A stretch of DNA of 20,783 nucleotides from Rodentolepis nana (Eukaryota; Platyhelminthes; Cestoda; Cyclophyllidea; Hymenolepididae): assembly GCA_900617975.1 (NCBI GenBank), contig UZAE01000604.1:1-20783 (forward strand), in the 5' to 3' direction. The notes under the pieces are model-generated. The model searched no databases and was not told where the DNA came from. It was given only the letters and a program-made list of their open reading frames with translations. How positions within the stretch are numbered: position 1 is the stretch's first letter; every line of letters begins with the position of its first letter. Of this stretch, positions 1 to 7,937 are shown in pieces. The position numbers were made by a program, and so were the translations under genes.

Positions 1-116
1 AATCTCACTCCACCAACTGGCGTATGCAATCGATATCATTAGCTGGAGGCCGGAGAGGAAACCAATAAAAATAAAGCATAGAGGAGTTCTTATTAATTTA
101 AGACAGGTGATAATCA
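1..116. other. Left-edge noncoding sequence
   Basis: No gene, RNA or repeat boundary that I can support is visible before the first repeat copy. Confidence 0.6.
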
Positions 117-129
117 AATCACTCAATAT
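117..129. repeat. Left target-site duplication of repeat copy 1
   Basis: AATCACTCAATAT, identical to 443-455 on the other side of the element. Confidence 0.85.
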
Positions 130-442
130 TATTATTATTATTTCAAAGTTATCATTAGCCATTTAGCTGACTTGGGGCTTCACAGAGGGAGTGGAACATC
201 AAAGTGAGATAAATTCGAGAGGGTGAACAGAAAAGTGATTCACTGATGTAAGAGACAGACAGACAGACACAAAGGTAGGGACAGAGGTGAGGTGAATACT
301 GTGGAAGTAGTCGAATATGACATACGGTGGGGTGATGGTAGTTTGAAGTCAGAAGTCAACTGCCGGTTTATAGACTTTTTTTGCTTTATTAGTATACGTT
401 ACCCAGGGTGCACCACGTGGAGATAAGTCCATCGCACACCCC
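130..442 (-). repeat. Interspersed SINE-like repeat, copy 1
   Basis: This 313-bp copy belongs to the same family as 711-1032, 8973-9264 and 20452-20776. On the minus strand it begins GGGGTGTGCGATGGACTT and ends in a (AAT)n tail (plus-strand ATTATTATTATT at 129-142). It is bounded by a perfect 13-bp direct repeat AATCACTCAATAT (117-129 and 443-455), the hallmark of target-primed reverse transcription. About 20 bp near the tail present in copies 2 and 4 is missing, and AGAC has expanded (about 252-268). I see no clear pol III A or B box, so the class is uncertain (SINE, or a short non-autonomous derivative of a LINE). Confidence 0.85.
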
Positions 443-455
443 AATCACTCAATAT
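443..455. repeat. Right target-site duplication of repeat copy 1
   Basis: AATCACTCAATAT, identical to 117-129. Confidence 0.85.
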
Positions 456-702
456 AAAATAATGATTAATATAGCTATAACACGTCACAGCCAAGGCAGT
501 GTCGAGTGGAGGAGGGTGTGGCAATCACTTCCTTCAATGGGCTTGGTAGGCCATGGCGTAAGAAATACGTGTTCCAATAAAGAAGAAAAATAGCAGAAAA
601 ATACACCAAAAATTAGGGTGGGAAGAAAGATGGTAAAAAGAGAATATAGTGCATAGAACCTTGAGTAAAAAAATGAATGTCACTCACTGCTTATGTTAAA
701 TA

Positions 703-710
703 GGGAAAAT
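703..710. repeat. Left target-site duplication of repeat copy 2
   Basis: GGGAAAAT, identical to 1033-1040 at the other edge of the element. Confidence 0.75.
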
Positions 711-1032
711 TTATTTATATCAAATGGCAGGCGTTTGATGGTTATCATTAACCCTTTAGTTGACTTCAGGCTTCACCGAGGGGAAGTAACATCAAATTGA
801 AAAAAGTCGATGGGGGGGAATGAGGAAGAGTGTTTCAAAGATGTAAAAGAGACAGACACAAAAGTGGAAAAAGGTGAGGTGAGTACTGTGAAAGTAGTCG
901 AATATGACATACAGTGGGGTGAGGGCAGTTTGAAGGGAGAAGTCAACTGCCAGTTAATAGACTTTTTCGCCGTATGAGTATACGTTGCCCAGGGTGCACC
1001 ACGTGGAGGTAAGTCTATCACACACCCCCAAC
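711..1032 (-). repeat. Interspersed SINE-like repeat, copy 2
   Basis: This 322-bp copy is well preserved. On the minus strand it runs from GTTGGGGGTGTGTGATAGAC to the 3' end GCCATTTGATATAAATAAA. It is flanked by a perfect 8-bp direct repeat GGGAAAAT (703-710 and 1033-1040). Its flanks and tail differ from those of copy 1, so the two insertions are independent although they lie about 270 bp apart in the same orientation. A stop-free frame runs through most of it on the sense strand (from 1054 to 773), including PPRGAPWATYTHT, but I do not recognise a protein. Confidence 0.87.
940..964. repeat. Conserved hairpin inside the repeat family (copy 2 example)
   Basis: AAGTCAACT...AGTTAATAGACTT can fold: AAGTC pairs with GACTT and AACT with AGTT around a CC-containing loop. 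The outer AAGTC/GACTT arms recur in all four copies even where the interior has mutated (copy 3 has GAATGACGGTTC between them). Confidence 0.6.
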
Positions 1033-1040
1033 GGGAAAAT
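1033..1040. repeat. Right target-site duplication of repeat copy 2
   Basis: GGGAAAAT, identical to 703-710. Confidence 0.75.
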
Positions 1041-3193
1041 ATAAGATCTGGCATGTAGTGATCGAGTTTGGCTTAAGGAGAACCAATCAGTGAATAAACA
1101 ATTTAACTCTCATAATTTGCTAATTTGGTATGGAAAGGAGACCCACTGATTATTGATTTTATTCACAATGAATACGAAATCAAAACATCTTTTAAAATTT
1201 AATCTTAGTTTTATCCAGGGTAAATTCAAACATTCTAGTATAAGAGCAAATAAAAGGTCAAACAAAATAGATCAGAATTGCAAAAGATATTGCAGGTTAT
1301 ATTTCACAAATAAGCAATATCTCCAAGTATGTAAGTGATCTTCGCAAAAAAACTAAGCCACCACAATATTCGTGAGGAAACCGAACGTATGAAGTGAATA
1401 GCGTTTATTACCGCTTATTGACCACTGGCTAAAAGTTCAGTCATTAAGGTACAATTAAGGGCACGCTAATAATGCAGTGACTATTGATTTCTGGTTGGTT
1501 GAAAGGACTCCGCTCCCACGACCCCCCTTGCTCCCCACGCGATCAGCAGTACGCCGCACTTTCTAAACTGCTCAAGACTTCTTTGTTCAGCTTGGGTAGT
1601 ATTGTGCGCTCCATAGTGTAATGGTTCAAACTTACAATTAACAACAGTTTAAGCATAGGAAAACTTGTATTAAATCACGTTAGTAAATGAAATTAGCAAT
1701 TTTTATCATAGAAAGTTTTTTTGCAAAATTAAAAGGAGAAGCTATATTTACATTTCGTACTAATAGCACTCGCTTTCAGACCTTTAACTCGTGCTTTTCA
1801 GGCGAAAACCGCGAGCAGATAGCCTTGCCTATTCTTAATAAGCAAATAAGCATCTAGAGACCTAAATTAGCCATTTACCTTCCAAGGCCTACGCGAACAG
1901 CTGTCGCTTGTACAAAACTACAGGGCCCAACATTGACCTGCAGGTAGATAAACACGTTGATGGATATGGGAAATGCTCGGTGGGGTTGGTAATAAAATTT
2001 TAATAGCTTCTGAAACTACAATTTCAGCATCCGATTTCAATAATATGGACCTGTCAAATGCAAGAGCAAATAGTGCTTAAATCAAGCCCAACCTACAAGA
2101 TCCTAAATGTATTTAATTTTGACAGTAATATTCATGACCATTCCGCTAATTACTTTACTTACTTTGATTAAATTGGTAATTTATTGGTCATTAAATTGAA
2201 AGCTGACGTAGTTGTTTAAATGTGTCAAGTAGCATGATCGCTAAGTTGCCCAATTTTATGGTAGCCTACCTTTAAGGCATTTGCTTGGTTTATTGAGATT
2301 CTAGGGCTTGAGGCTATTATATGAGGCAAATAAAGTAATGAAACTTACAATATTTGGAAGCAGAAATTTGAATGCATGCCGTTTAATCTGCATTGCCAAC
2401 GAACTTAAGTTATATTTCTAATCAATTTACTATCTAAGAAAGAAAATCTATCATTTATCGTATTGCTTCTACACATCCAGTTCATGGTTTGCCCTCTCCA
2501 AATGACAACTTTCATTTGAATTTCAATAGAAAGCTTGTGACAAAGACGTTTCTTATAATTACTGAAGCACTAGCTCGCTTACTTGTAAATCCAAATATTG
2601 CAAGTTGTTGCATGAATTCAGCCTTGCAAAGCCAACTGCATTTGCTTTATCAGAAAGAAGACATTTTTGAAAACAAAATAGGAAGCAATTTCGTTTTACG
2701 TGATCTCCTGACTCAGGTTTCCCGGATTTGCATTGAAATTTCAGAGTAAAATTATTATACCAAATTCTAGAAGACGTGACAAGTTTCATTAACACAAAGT
2801 GCTCCAAAAAATCCAATCTCGACAACCCCACGCGCCTGAGATGGTTCGAAAAAAGAAAGAACTCTTACTAAATTTCCCATTTCTGATACTATTGAAACAA
2901 CTGGTTAAGGAATAAACCATATTTTCGGAGGAAGTACCAACAGATATAAAGGTTCATTTCTTTTAACAGCAGCAAGAAAGTTAGTTGTAACTACATCGCT
3001 TACCATCCTGTTACCAAGATCAGTTTTATCACTGGAAAATGAAAAGAAAACACGGTTCCATTTAAAAAGCGACAGTATTTGTCAAGAAACTAACAACTAC
3101 TTTGAGGCTTCAAAAAAATATTACTACTATTCATAAAAAAGGCAACGTTTAGGAGCAATCCGTGTGAGTGCACGCTCACTATATACAGATAAT
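1041..3193. other. Noncoding 3' flank of mRpS35
   Basis: About 2.15 kb with no recognised gene. Most is AT-rich. A GC-rich patch at about 1507-1562 contains C-runs in AT-rich surroundings. Two overlapping open frames at 2489-2749 (plus) and 2559-2831 (minus) match no protein I know and lack any supporting context. They could be part of an old repeat. The 3' untranslated region of mRpS35 must lie at the right end. Confidence 0.6.
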
Positions 3194-3439
3194 TTAAGCA
3201 GAAGATTTTCCTTCAGTATACAATTTTTTCACAGCTTCTGCATAGGCCTCTAGGTTTTCAGCCACGTCGGCACCAACGACCGGTTCGAAAGCAACATCCT
3301 TGATTTCCGGCCAGTGATAGTGACGAATCTTGGGCTGCTTCTTCGGTTTCTTCCAGGGACCTGTGTTCTCCTCAGTTGGAGTCTTGAACATTGCTTCTAG
3401 AGCGGCCCGGTAAGCTTTCACGGCTGGCAGTTCCTCAAC
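3194..3439 (-). CDS. mRpS35: mRpS35 exon 7 (residues 301-381 and stop)
   Basis: The terminal exon is 246 nt including TAA (3196-3194). The acceptor TTGTTTTGTAG ends at 3440. It encodes [15 protein letters not shown], a basic Pro-rich patch ([17 protein letters not shown]) and the C-terminal AYAEAVKKL, which resembles the QYKESVKRL near the human C terminus. GTG at 3421 is internal Val, not a start. No canonical AATAAA lies downstream on this strand down to about 2700. A weak GATAAA sits at 3030-3025. Confidence 0.92.
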   Translation of the reverse strand, partial: VEELPAVKAYRAALEAMFKTPTEENTGPWKKPKKQPKIRHYHWPEIKDVAFEPVVGADVAENLEAYAEAVKKLYTEGKSSA

Positions 3440-6400
3440 CTACAAAACAATGCATCTATTTCAGTAGTTAATTAATTACTGCATAACCAGTTTATAACCC
3501 CTTCTTAATGATTAACCATTTAGATTAACACTAACATGTAATAAACATTTCCCATTCAGTCTCCTTGGCCATTAGAAAGCACCTTTCTTGGTGTGGCAAG
3601 AGAATTATTTCCAGTACAAGTAGCATGATTAGCCTTTGGTCGTCTGCAATGTTCGGAGCAAGTACGTGAACTGTGCATCGTACAGGTTAAGTAAATTGGA
3701 GGAAGATGAAAAAGGAAGAAAAAACTGTTAGCCAATCGGCAGCTTTTTTTATTTCAATGAATGAGGCCACTTTTATAAGGTATTTGGAACGCCACGTTAA
3801 ATTCGACACAGCATTGAATTCACAGAATATCTTGAAAATATGTATTTAAATCAGTAGCGACCTTTTTTATTAACCAAAGTCCAGAAGGTCAGCCAATACG
3901 AAAAAAATACGCAACGAAAGACTTTTCCATGTAACATGGAAGATTCAATGAATTCCAAAGAAATTCGATTAGCAACACTGCTTTGAAGGCCGAAAGGAAG
4001 ATACAACTTTTCCTATTAAGGCGGGCTACACGTATTTAATAGATACCATTAGTAAATAAACCAAAACTGCACGTTTTAGCAAAAAATGGAGTTGATTAAT
4101 CGAGGCTGATGAGAGTGTGGCAAGCGCATACGTTGCTATTGACAAGGTTTTCAGTAAAATAGCTGTCACTGTTGCTAAGATGGTGAGTTAACAATTTCTC
4201 AGACAAATGCTATAACTTAAATAGAACAAAGACATATAGATTTTTACAAATTCAAAATGTCTTTAGAGCCTTCTTAATAATGTCCAACTGCCCGATAATT
4301 TTTGGTAAGATCAGGATCAAGTCAGGCTGCATCTCAAAATAACTAGCAAGTTTCAACCCTTCAAATGGAAAATTTTGCGATCAGAGCTAATAAAACACTT
4401 AATAAAACCAAATCGGAACATTAGTCGAGATAATAGATTCTTATAACAGGTTTATGGAGACTCTGTGCCATGTAGAGCAGTCATATATGGTTTATGATTG
4501 AATGCTTTAAAGAGGGGAGAGTGCAGCTTGATGACGACTCACGAGGAGGGAGACCCACAGCGGTAAGAAATCACGAAAACATTCCCTCTCTTGTGCAGAA
4601 CTTAGTGTGGGAAAAAGATGAACGAATTTTCATTGAGGACATTGTCAATGAAGTAGGAATCCCACACGGATCAGCATTTGTCATTCTCAGAGAAATTGTT
4701 GGCTTGAGCAGACTCTCCATGGACACGGTGGGTTCCGAAAGCGTTGTAAGAAGAAAAAACTGGTCTAAAGAGCCTTTATTCCCTTATCGACTTTGACAAA
4801 GATGGAGGCAAATGAGATTAATTTTAAGCGCTGCATAACTGGAGGTGTACCCTGAATCTACCAATTCGATCCAGAAGACAAAATTCAATCTAAATAATGG
4901 CATTCAAAGGGAACATCTAGGTCAGTCAGGTTCAAAGCTGAAAGGTCCGTTAAGAAGATCATGGACACTATTTTTTGGGACTCGGAAAGAGTGATATTGA
5001 TAAATTTTCTAGAAGGAGAGAAGACGGTCACCTCAAGTTCTTATGAAGGAGTTTTTAATTAGTTGGCAAAACGGCGCGGGAAACCGCACAAATTTTGTTA
5101 CATTATGATAATGCATCTGTACATTCTCCACGAGATGTCATGGACCTGTTAAGAGAATTGCTATGGGAAACACTTCCACGTTCTCCTAATAGTCCGGAAA
5201 TAGATTCCTCAGACCTTATTTTCTTCAAAAACTGAAAGAACACTTTAAAGACCAAAATTCTATCAAAAGGGAATTTACAGGTGAAATAAAGAATACCAAG
5301 GCGTATAGAAAGCAACGGTGCCTATGCAGAAGATGAATGCAAGCACTTGTTAACTAAACAAATTATGGAAGTCAACCGAGAACTTTTGGCTCACTCTTGC
5401 ATTATACCTTTAACCACCACTTTTCTATTAGTAAATATTTAATATCATTTTGAAAGAGCGAAAGGAATTGTTATTAAGGACACACTCAATAGATGAAGCT
5501 AAGTACTTGTGGACTCACCCGAGAAGGATCTGTTTCCCCAGCAAAAAGATCCAAAACGCGCTTACGTTGCTGAGAACGTTCCCACTTGAAATCCAAGTAA
5601 CTACCAGTTTCTCCATCCTCCCAGGCCTCATGTTTCTGTAGAGGAAAATAAATGAATTATAAGAGACTAGTATACCACATTAAACAAGACTAATGTAGGC
5701 CAAAAATGATCACAAGCACCATCACTTGAGTGCATATTAGGTGGTCTAGAATTATATTGCATGGAAATAAGCAACTTTACAATATAAATGCAAACAGTAT
5801 TCATCAAGTATATCGTATTCGTTCTACATCATATACATTAAAAACCACTTAGATTTTCTGCTTAAAAAGAAATGAAAAGGAATTTGGTCGGAAATAGTAA
5901 AAATAAATAAGTGGAAAAAGTAGGGTAAGAATGAAATCAAACATTGCAACTTTCATCGCCATTTTTGATGCCGTACGAAAGGTAAATCGGTAGTTTATTT
6001 ATCCAACTTCAGCTGGAAAAAAATACATTAAAAGCCATTAGACCCTGGTCATGTAATAATTCGGTAAGGTAAATGTGCAAAACATCAACATAATTAAATC
6101 AGTGGTAGAGAAGTTCAAGGTTACCATGGAGGTCAAAATTCTAGCAGACATAAATGCTGACCCTCTTTAACTACTAACAGCTTGTTTTAACAATAAAAAG
6201 AAAGCTGAATATAGGAACGAACCTTGGATTCCATAGTTAGAACTGTGAGGACATAATTCAGGTAATCATAATTCTGATTTGAAACAGGACATCTATCTGA
6301 AGATAACTCGAGAACATCTTCAGATGAGTAGTACTGAGCCATTCCTCGTTCGAAACCATACACTTTTGCCAATCGCAGCAGCTTAAGTTTAGCTCGTTCA

Positions 6401-7933
6401 TCTAACCCTAGACTTTTCAGTTGAACCTAAAAGAAACAAAAAAGAAAGAAACAACTACTGATATGAATTTAAGTATGTCATATTTTTATGCAAGTAAACG
6501 AACCCTAATTGTTACACGCCGCGCTCGGGTATCGTGAATTGATGGGGCACTGTTGGTAAAGGACTGAGTAATAACTTCAAGAGGATAGTGACGATTTATA
6601 TCTGCATCAGTTTTAAGTCCACTTGGCCACTTAGTGAGGAACTCTAGTAAGAATTAACCAATGAAAGAAAGAAATGGTAAGTACTTTTGAGAGCCTGACA
6701 GTGCTGCTCAATATGGGAGGGAGTAAGGTGAAGGAAATTTTGGATTTTAAGAAGCTCTGCGTTAGCATATTTTGCTGGAGGTAGACCACCATTTTCGACC
6801 AAATTCTAGAAAGAAGCGAAAAACCATATTATTAAGATATTACTAGCAGTTCAAAAATGACTGGAACATGCTGACAGTGAGGTCTTTATGAGTGAGACAT
6901 CACAATTAAGAAGAGCTGAAAGGAAGTGATAGCAAACAAAATATGTGCAGTGCTCATTGAAATAATCTTAATAGATAATCAAAGTATTGACTGCTGGTGC
7001 TACAAATTATTAGCAAAAACTAGAGTTCTTGTGCAAATAAATGAAACATCCGGAAAAAATATTAGGTTTGATTTATTAATGAAGGAATTAAGTTGGATAT
7101 TTCATCCTATCCACGCTTGCAAACTATTCTAGAGCACAATAAAGCCACACATGATTAGAGATGAATAAACTATTTTTTTCTTTTTGAATTCGTGAGAACG
7201 GTAGATCAATAAAAGCGAAAGCTAGGTTAGAGTAAACAAAATTAGGGACTAATTTAAAAAAGGTTAAAGAGGTTCTGCGTTTTCACATTACATTCTACGC
7301 CCAAAATTTGTGTTTCGAATATTTTCAAATCAAATAAGAAACGCAATAAACTAAAGGAAATAATTGAGACTGTCCAATAAACAATAAAGAGATGTAGGAA
7401 TAGCACGATGGCATTATTAAAATATGAACTTAAGAGTCGCAAATAAAGCCGACACGGATAAGAAACGTTTTTCATTAAGTAAGCGAAAAATTAACAATGA
7501 GCATGTTGCATACAACGAAGACTCAGAAGAAAAATAAAGCGACCTACCTTGCTGTGACCCTGACGAATGGGGGCCGGAAATATATAAGGAGAGAAGAAAT
7601 TTTCACATGGCCACACGTTCGACCAGTCATCATTCTCAACCTTATGTTCATGAATCTCTGAGAACTAAAAAAGAGAAATAGAGTTCGTTAAAGACAGTGA
7701 TAAAAGTGAAGATTTAAAATCTTTATTTTTACCTTCGGATAATAAACTTCAGTTTGATTAGATTTAAAATCTGTTAAACCAGGGATGACAAGTTTTTTTA
7801 TCTCTTTCCTGTCCTCAGAATTGTCAAAAGCACTTTCAGAAGAAGACGGTAGACTATCGACCGCATCAGTTGAAGATAATCGACAAACAAATGATCTCCT
7901 CAAGATCGATCTAAGTACCAATGGTTGGAACAT
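3194..7933 (-). CDS. mRpS35: Mitochondrial small-subunit ribosomal protein mS35 (complete, 7 exons)
   Basis: Structural protein of the mitochondrial ribosome small subunit, encoded in the nucleus and imported into the matrix. The CDS joins, in minus-strand order, 7933-7733, 7664-7548, 6805-6685, 6643-6504, 6426-6223, 5635-5519 and 3439-3194. That is 1146 nt, 381 residues plus TAA, with every junction GT-AG and in frame. Residues 1-20 are Arg-rich and acid-free, as expected of a mitochondrial presequence. Family landmarks in order: DW-x2-VWP at 80-86, NFLHLTP at 129-135, KWP near 151-153, RARRV near 187-191, DRCP...QNYDY at 237-248, ESKKHEAWE at 259-267, and a C-terminal EAVKKL. These line up without gaps against what I know of human MRPS35 (DRCP...QNYDY, HESWNTEEWE). 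It is somewhat longer than the human protein (about 323 aa). The ATG at 7933 is the first in-frame ATG after an in-frame stop. The last intron holds a mariner relic. Identification is secure; the exact donors of introns 4 and 5 are slightly less so. Confidence 0.94.
4178..5404 (+). mobile_element. Decayed mariner (Tc1/mariner) DNA transposon
   Basis: The span holds a broken mariner transposase reading on the plus strand, and its length (about 1.2 kb) fits a full-length mariner. Candidate terminal inverted repeats are imperfect: GTGAGTTAACAATTTCTC at 4183-4200, and GTGAGCCAAAAGTTCTCGG read on minus from 5395 to 5377. The second resembles the AAAAGTTCTCGG core common in mariner termini. TA dinucleotides flank both (4176-4177 and 5403-5404), as expected for TA target duplication, but in AT-rich DNA this is weak support. 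The outer edges are therefore approximate to about 10 bp. The element lies in intron 6 of mRpS35, antisense to it, so it presumably does not disrupt the mRNA. Confidence 0.75.
4365..5390 (+). pseudogene. Mariner transposase pseudogene
   Basis: Fossil of a roughly 342-codon transposase, close to the usual ~345. A plausible original ATG is at 4365. The N-terminal DNA-binding part is recognisable as [14 protein letters not shown] (from about 4449), then after a frameshift [18 protein letters not shown] (from about 4500) and [17 protein letters not shown], mirroring the mariner pattern FKEGR...DDPRSGRP...GISxGSVxxIL. In the catalytic domain the ITGDE block reads ITGGV, so the first Asp is gone. 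The YDPETKxQS block is FDPEDKIQS, the FFD..G...EF.P.GQTVN block is [19 protein letters not shown], and HDNAPAH is YDNASVHS. Asp at 5107-5109 and Asp at 5212-5214 are separated by exactly 34 codons, the mariner D34D signature. Several stops (for example near 4796, 4852 and 5239) and frameshifts make it inactive. Confidence 0.88.
5519..5635 (-). CDS. mRpS35: mRpS35 exon 6 (residues 262-300)
   Basis: The exon is 117 nt, phase 0. The acceptor TTCCTCTACAG ends at 5636 and the donor GTGAGT starts at 5518. It encodes KHEAWEDGE, aligning with the NTEEWE segment of the human protein, then a charged helix-like stretch with [15 protein letters not shown]. Confidence 0.91.
5636..6222 (-). other. mRpS35 intron 5 (587 nt, GTTCGT donor)
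   Basis: Phase-0 intron with donor GTTCGT and acceptor TTCCTCTACAG. The interior is AT-rich and I see no gene or repeat in it. Confidence 0.82.
6223..6426 (-). CDS. mRpS35: mRpS35 exon 5 (residues 194-261)
   Basis: The exon is 204 nt, phase 0 at both ends. Acceptor TTCTTTTAG ends at 6427; the donor is again GTTCGT (from 6222). It holds the most diagnostic segment of the family, [19 protein letters not shown] (residues 235-253), preceded by a Leu/Lys-rich amphipathic stretch [14 protein letters not shown]. Confidence 0.93.
6427..6503 (-). other. mRpS35 intron 4 (77 nt, GTTCGT donor)
   Basis: Phase-0 intron with donor GTTCGT and acceptor TGTTTCTTTTAG. The donor lacks the usual A or G at +3 and A at +4. 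No alternative GT in reach preserves both frame and conserved residues. Confidence 0.82.
6504..6643 (-). CDS. mRpS35: mRpS35 exon 4 (split codon 147 to residue 193)
   Basis: The exon is 140 nt and begins with AG, the last two bases of the split Lys147 codon. The acceptor TTCTTACTAG ends at 6644. It encodes [15 protein letters not shown] and [11 protein letters not shown], matching the WP...HFPIEI and RNPRARVVVLR segments of the human protein. The donor is GTTCGT (from 6503), a weak match to consensus. Reading through reaches a TAA within a few codons, which supports splicing here. Confidence 0.9.
6644..6684 (-). other. mRpS35 intron 3 (41 nt, unusually short)
   Basis: Phase-1 GT-AG intron of 41 nt with a pyrimidine-rich interior (ATTTCTTTCTTTC) and acceptor TTCTTACTAG. 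Retention would introduce a TAG and shift the frame. Removal restores a conserved Lys-Phe-Leu-Thr-Lys-Trp-Pro segment, so the intron is real despite its size. Confidence 0.87.
6685..6805 (-). CDS. mRpS35: mRpS35 exon 3 (residues 107-146 plus first base of codon 147)
   Basis: The exon is 121 nt. The acceptor is TTCTTTCTAG ending at 6806 and the donor GTACTT starts at 6684. It encodes the NFLHLTP and QHCQALK segments that match the human protein's NFLHLTP and KHCEALK. It ends in phase 1, so Lys147 is split A/AG across the 41-nt intron that follows. Confidence 0.92.
6806..7547 (-). other. mRpS35 intron 2 (742 nt)
   Basis: GT-AG intron, phase 0, with donor GTAGGT and acceptor TTCTTTCTAG. The interior is AT-rich. 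I see no coding segment or recognisable repeat in it; the short open frames here (for example 6926-7132 plus and 7254-7475 minus) have biased AT-rich content and no family resemblance. Confidence 0.88.
7548..7664 (-). CDS. mRpS35: mRpS35 exon 2 (residues 68-106)
   Basis: The exon is 117 nt, phase 0 at both ends. Acceptor CTTTTTTAG (ending 7665) and donor GTAGGT (from 7547). It carries DDWSNVWP, the conserved DWxxVxP entry motif of the mS35 core, followed by a Pro/Phe-rich stretch ending IRQGHSK. Confidence 0.93.
7665..7732 (-). other. mRpS35 intron 1 (68 nt)
   Basis: Short GT-AG intron, phase 0, with donor GTAAAA and acceptor CTTTTTTAG. Nothing else is seen in it. Confidence 0.88.
7733..7933 (-). 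CDS. mRpS35: mRpS35 exon 1 (residues 1-67)
   Basis: Coding exon 1 starts at ATG 7933-7931 and ends at TATCCGAAG before the donor GTAAAA (7732-7727), phase 0. It encodes the presumed mitochondrial targeting segment ([14 protein letters not shown]), then a Ser/Asp/Glu-rich linker and a KLVIPGL segment. Reading on past 7733 gives only a short intronic extension, so the splice site is preferred. Confidence 0.9.
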
Positions 7934-7937
7934 CGTT

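Larger units (their letters stand above)
3440..5518 (-). other. mRpS35 intron 6 (2079 nt), host of a mariner relic
   Basis: GT-AG intron with a strong donor GTGAGT and acceptor TTGTTTTGTAG. It is by far the longest intron. Roughly 1.2 kb of it is the decayed mariner element at about 4178-5404, inserted antisense to the gene. The rest (3440-4177 and 5405-5518) is AT-rich with no coding signal. It includes a 17-bp inverted repeat at 3925-3941 (TTCCATGT-A-ACATGGAA). Confidence 0.9.

Noticed and set aside
408..593. 61-codon plus-strand open frame
   Set aside because: It starts inside repeat copy 1 on the antisense strand and runs into the spacer; no protein resemblance.
2840..2851. tRNA B-box-like GGTTCGAAA
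   Set aside because: No A box or cloverleaf around it; the other GGTTCGA/GGTTCAA hits (for example 1623 and 3283) fail likewise.
3194..3421. GTG at 3421 as a start of a separate small gene
   Set aside because: It is an internal Val codon of mRpS35 exon 7; the frame continues upstream to the acceptor at 3440 and joins exon 6 in frame.
5103..5315. 70-codon minus-strand open frame
   Set aside because: It is the antisense shadow of the mariner transposase catalytic region.
5450..5641. 63-codon plus-strand open frame
   Set aside because: It is antisense to mRpS35 exon 6.
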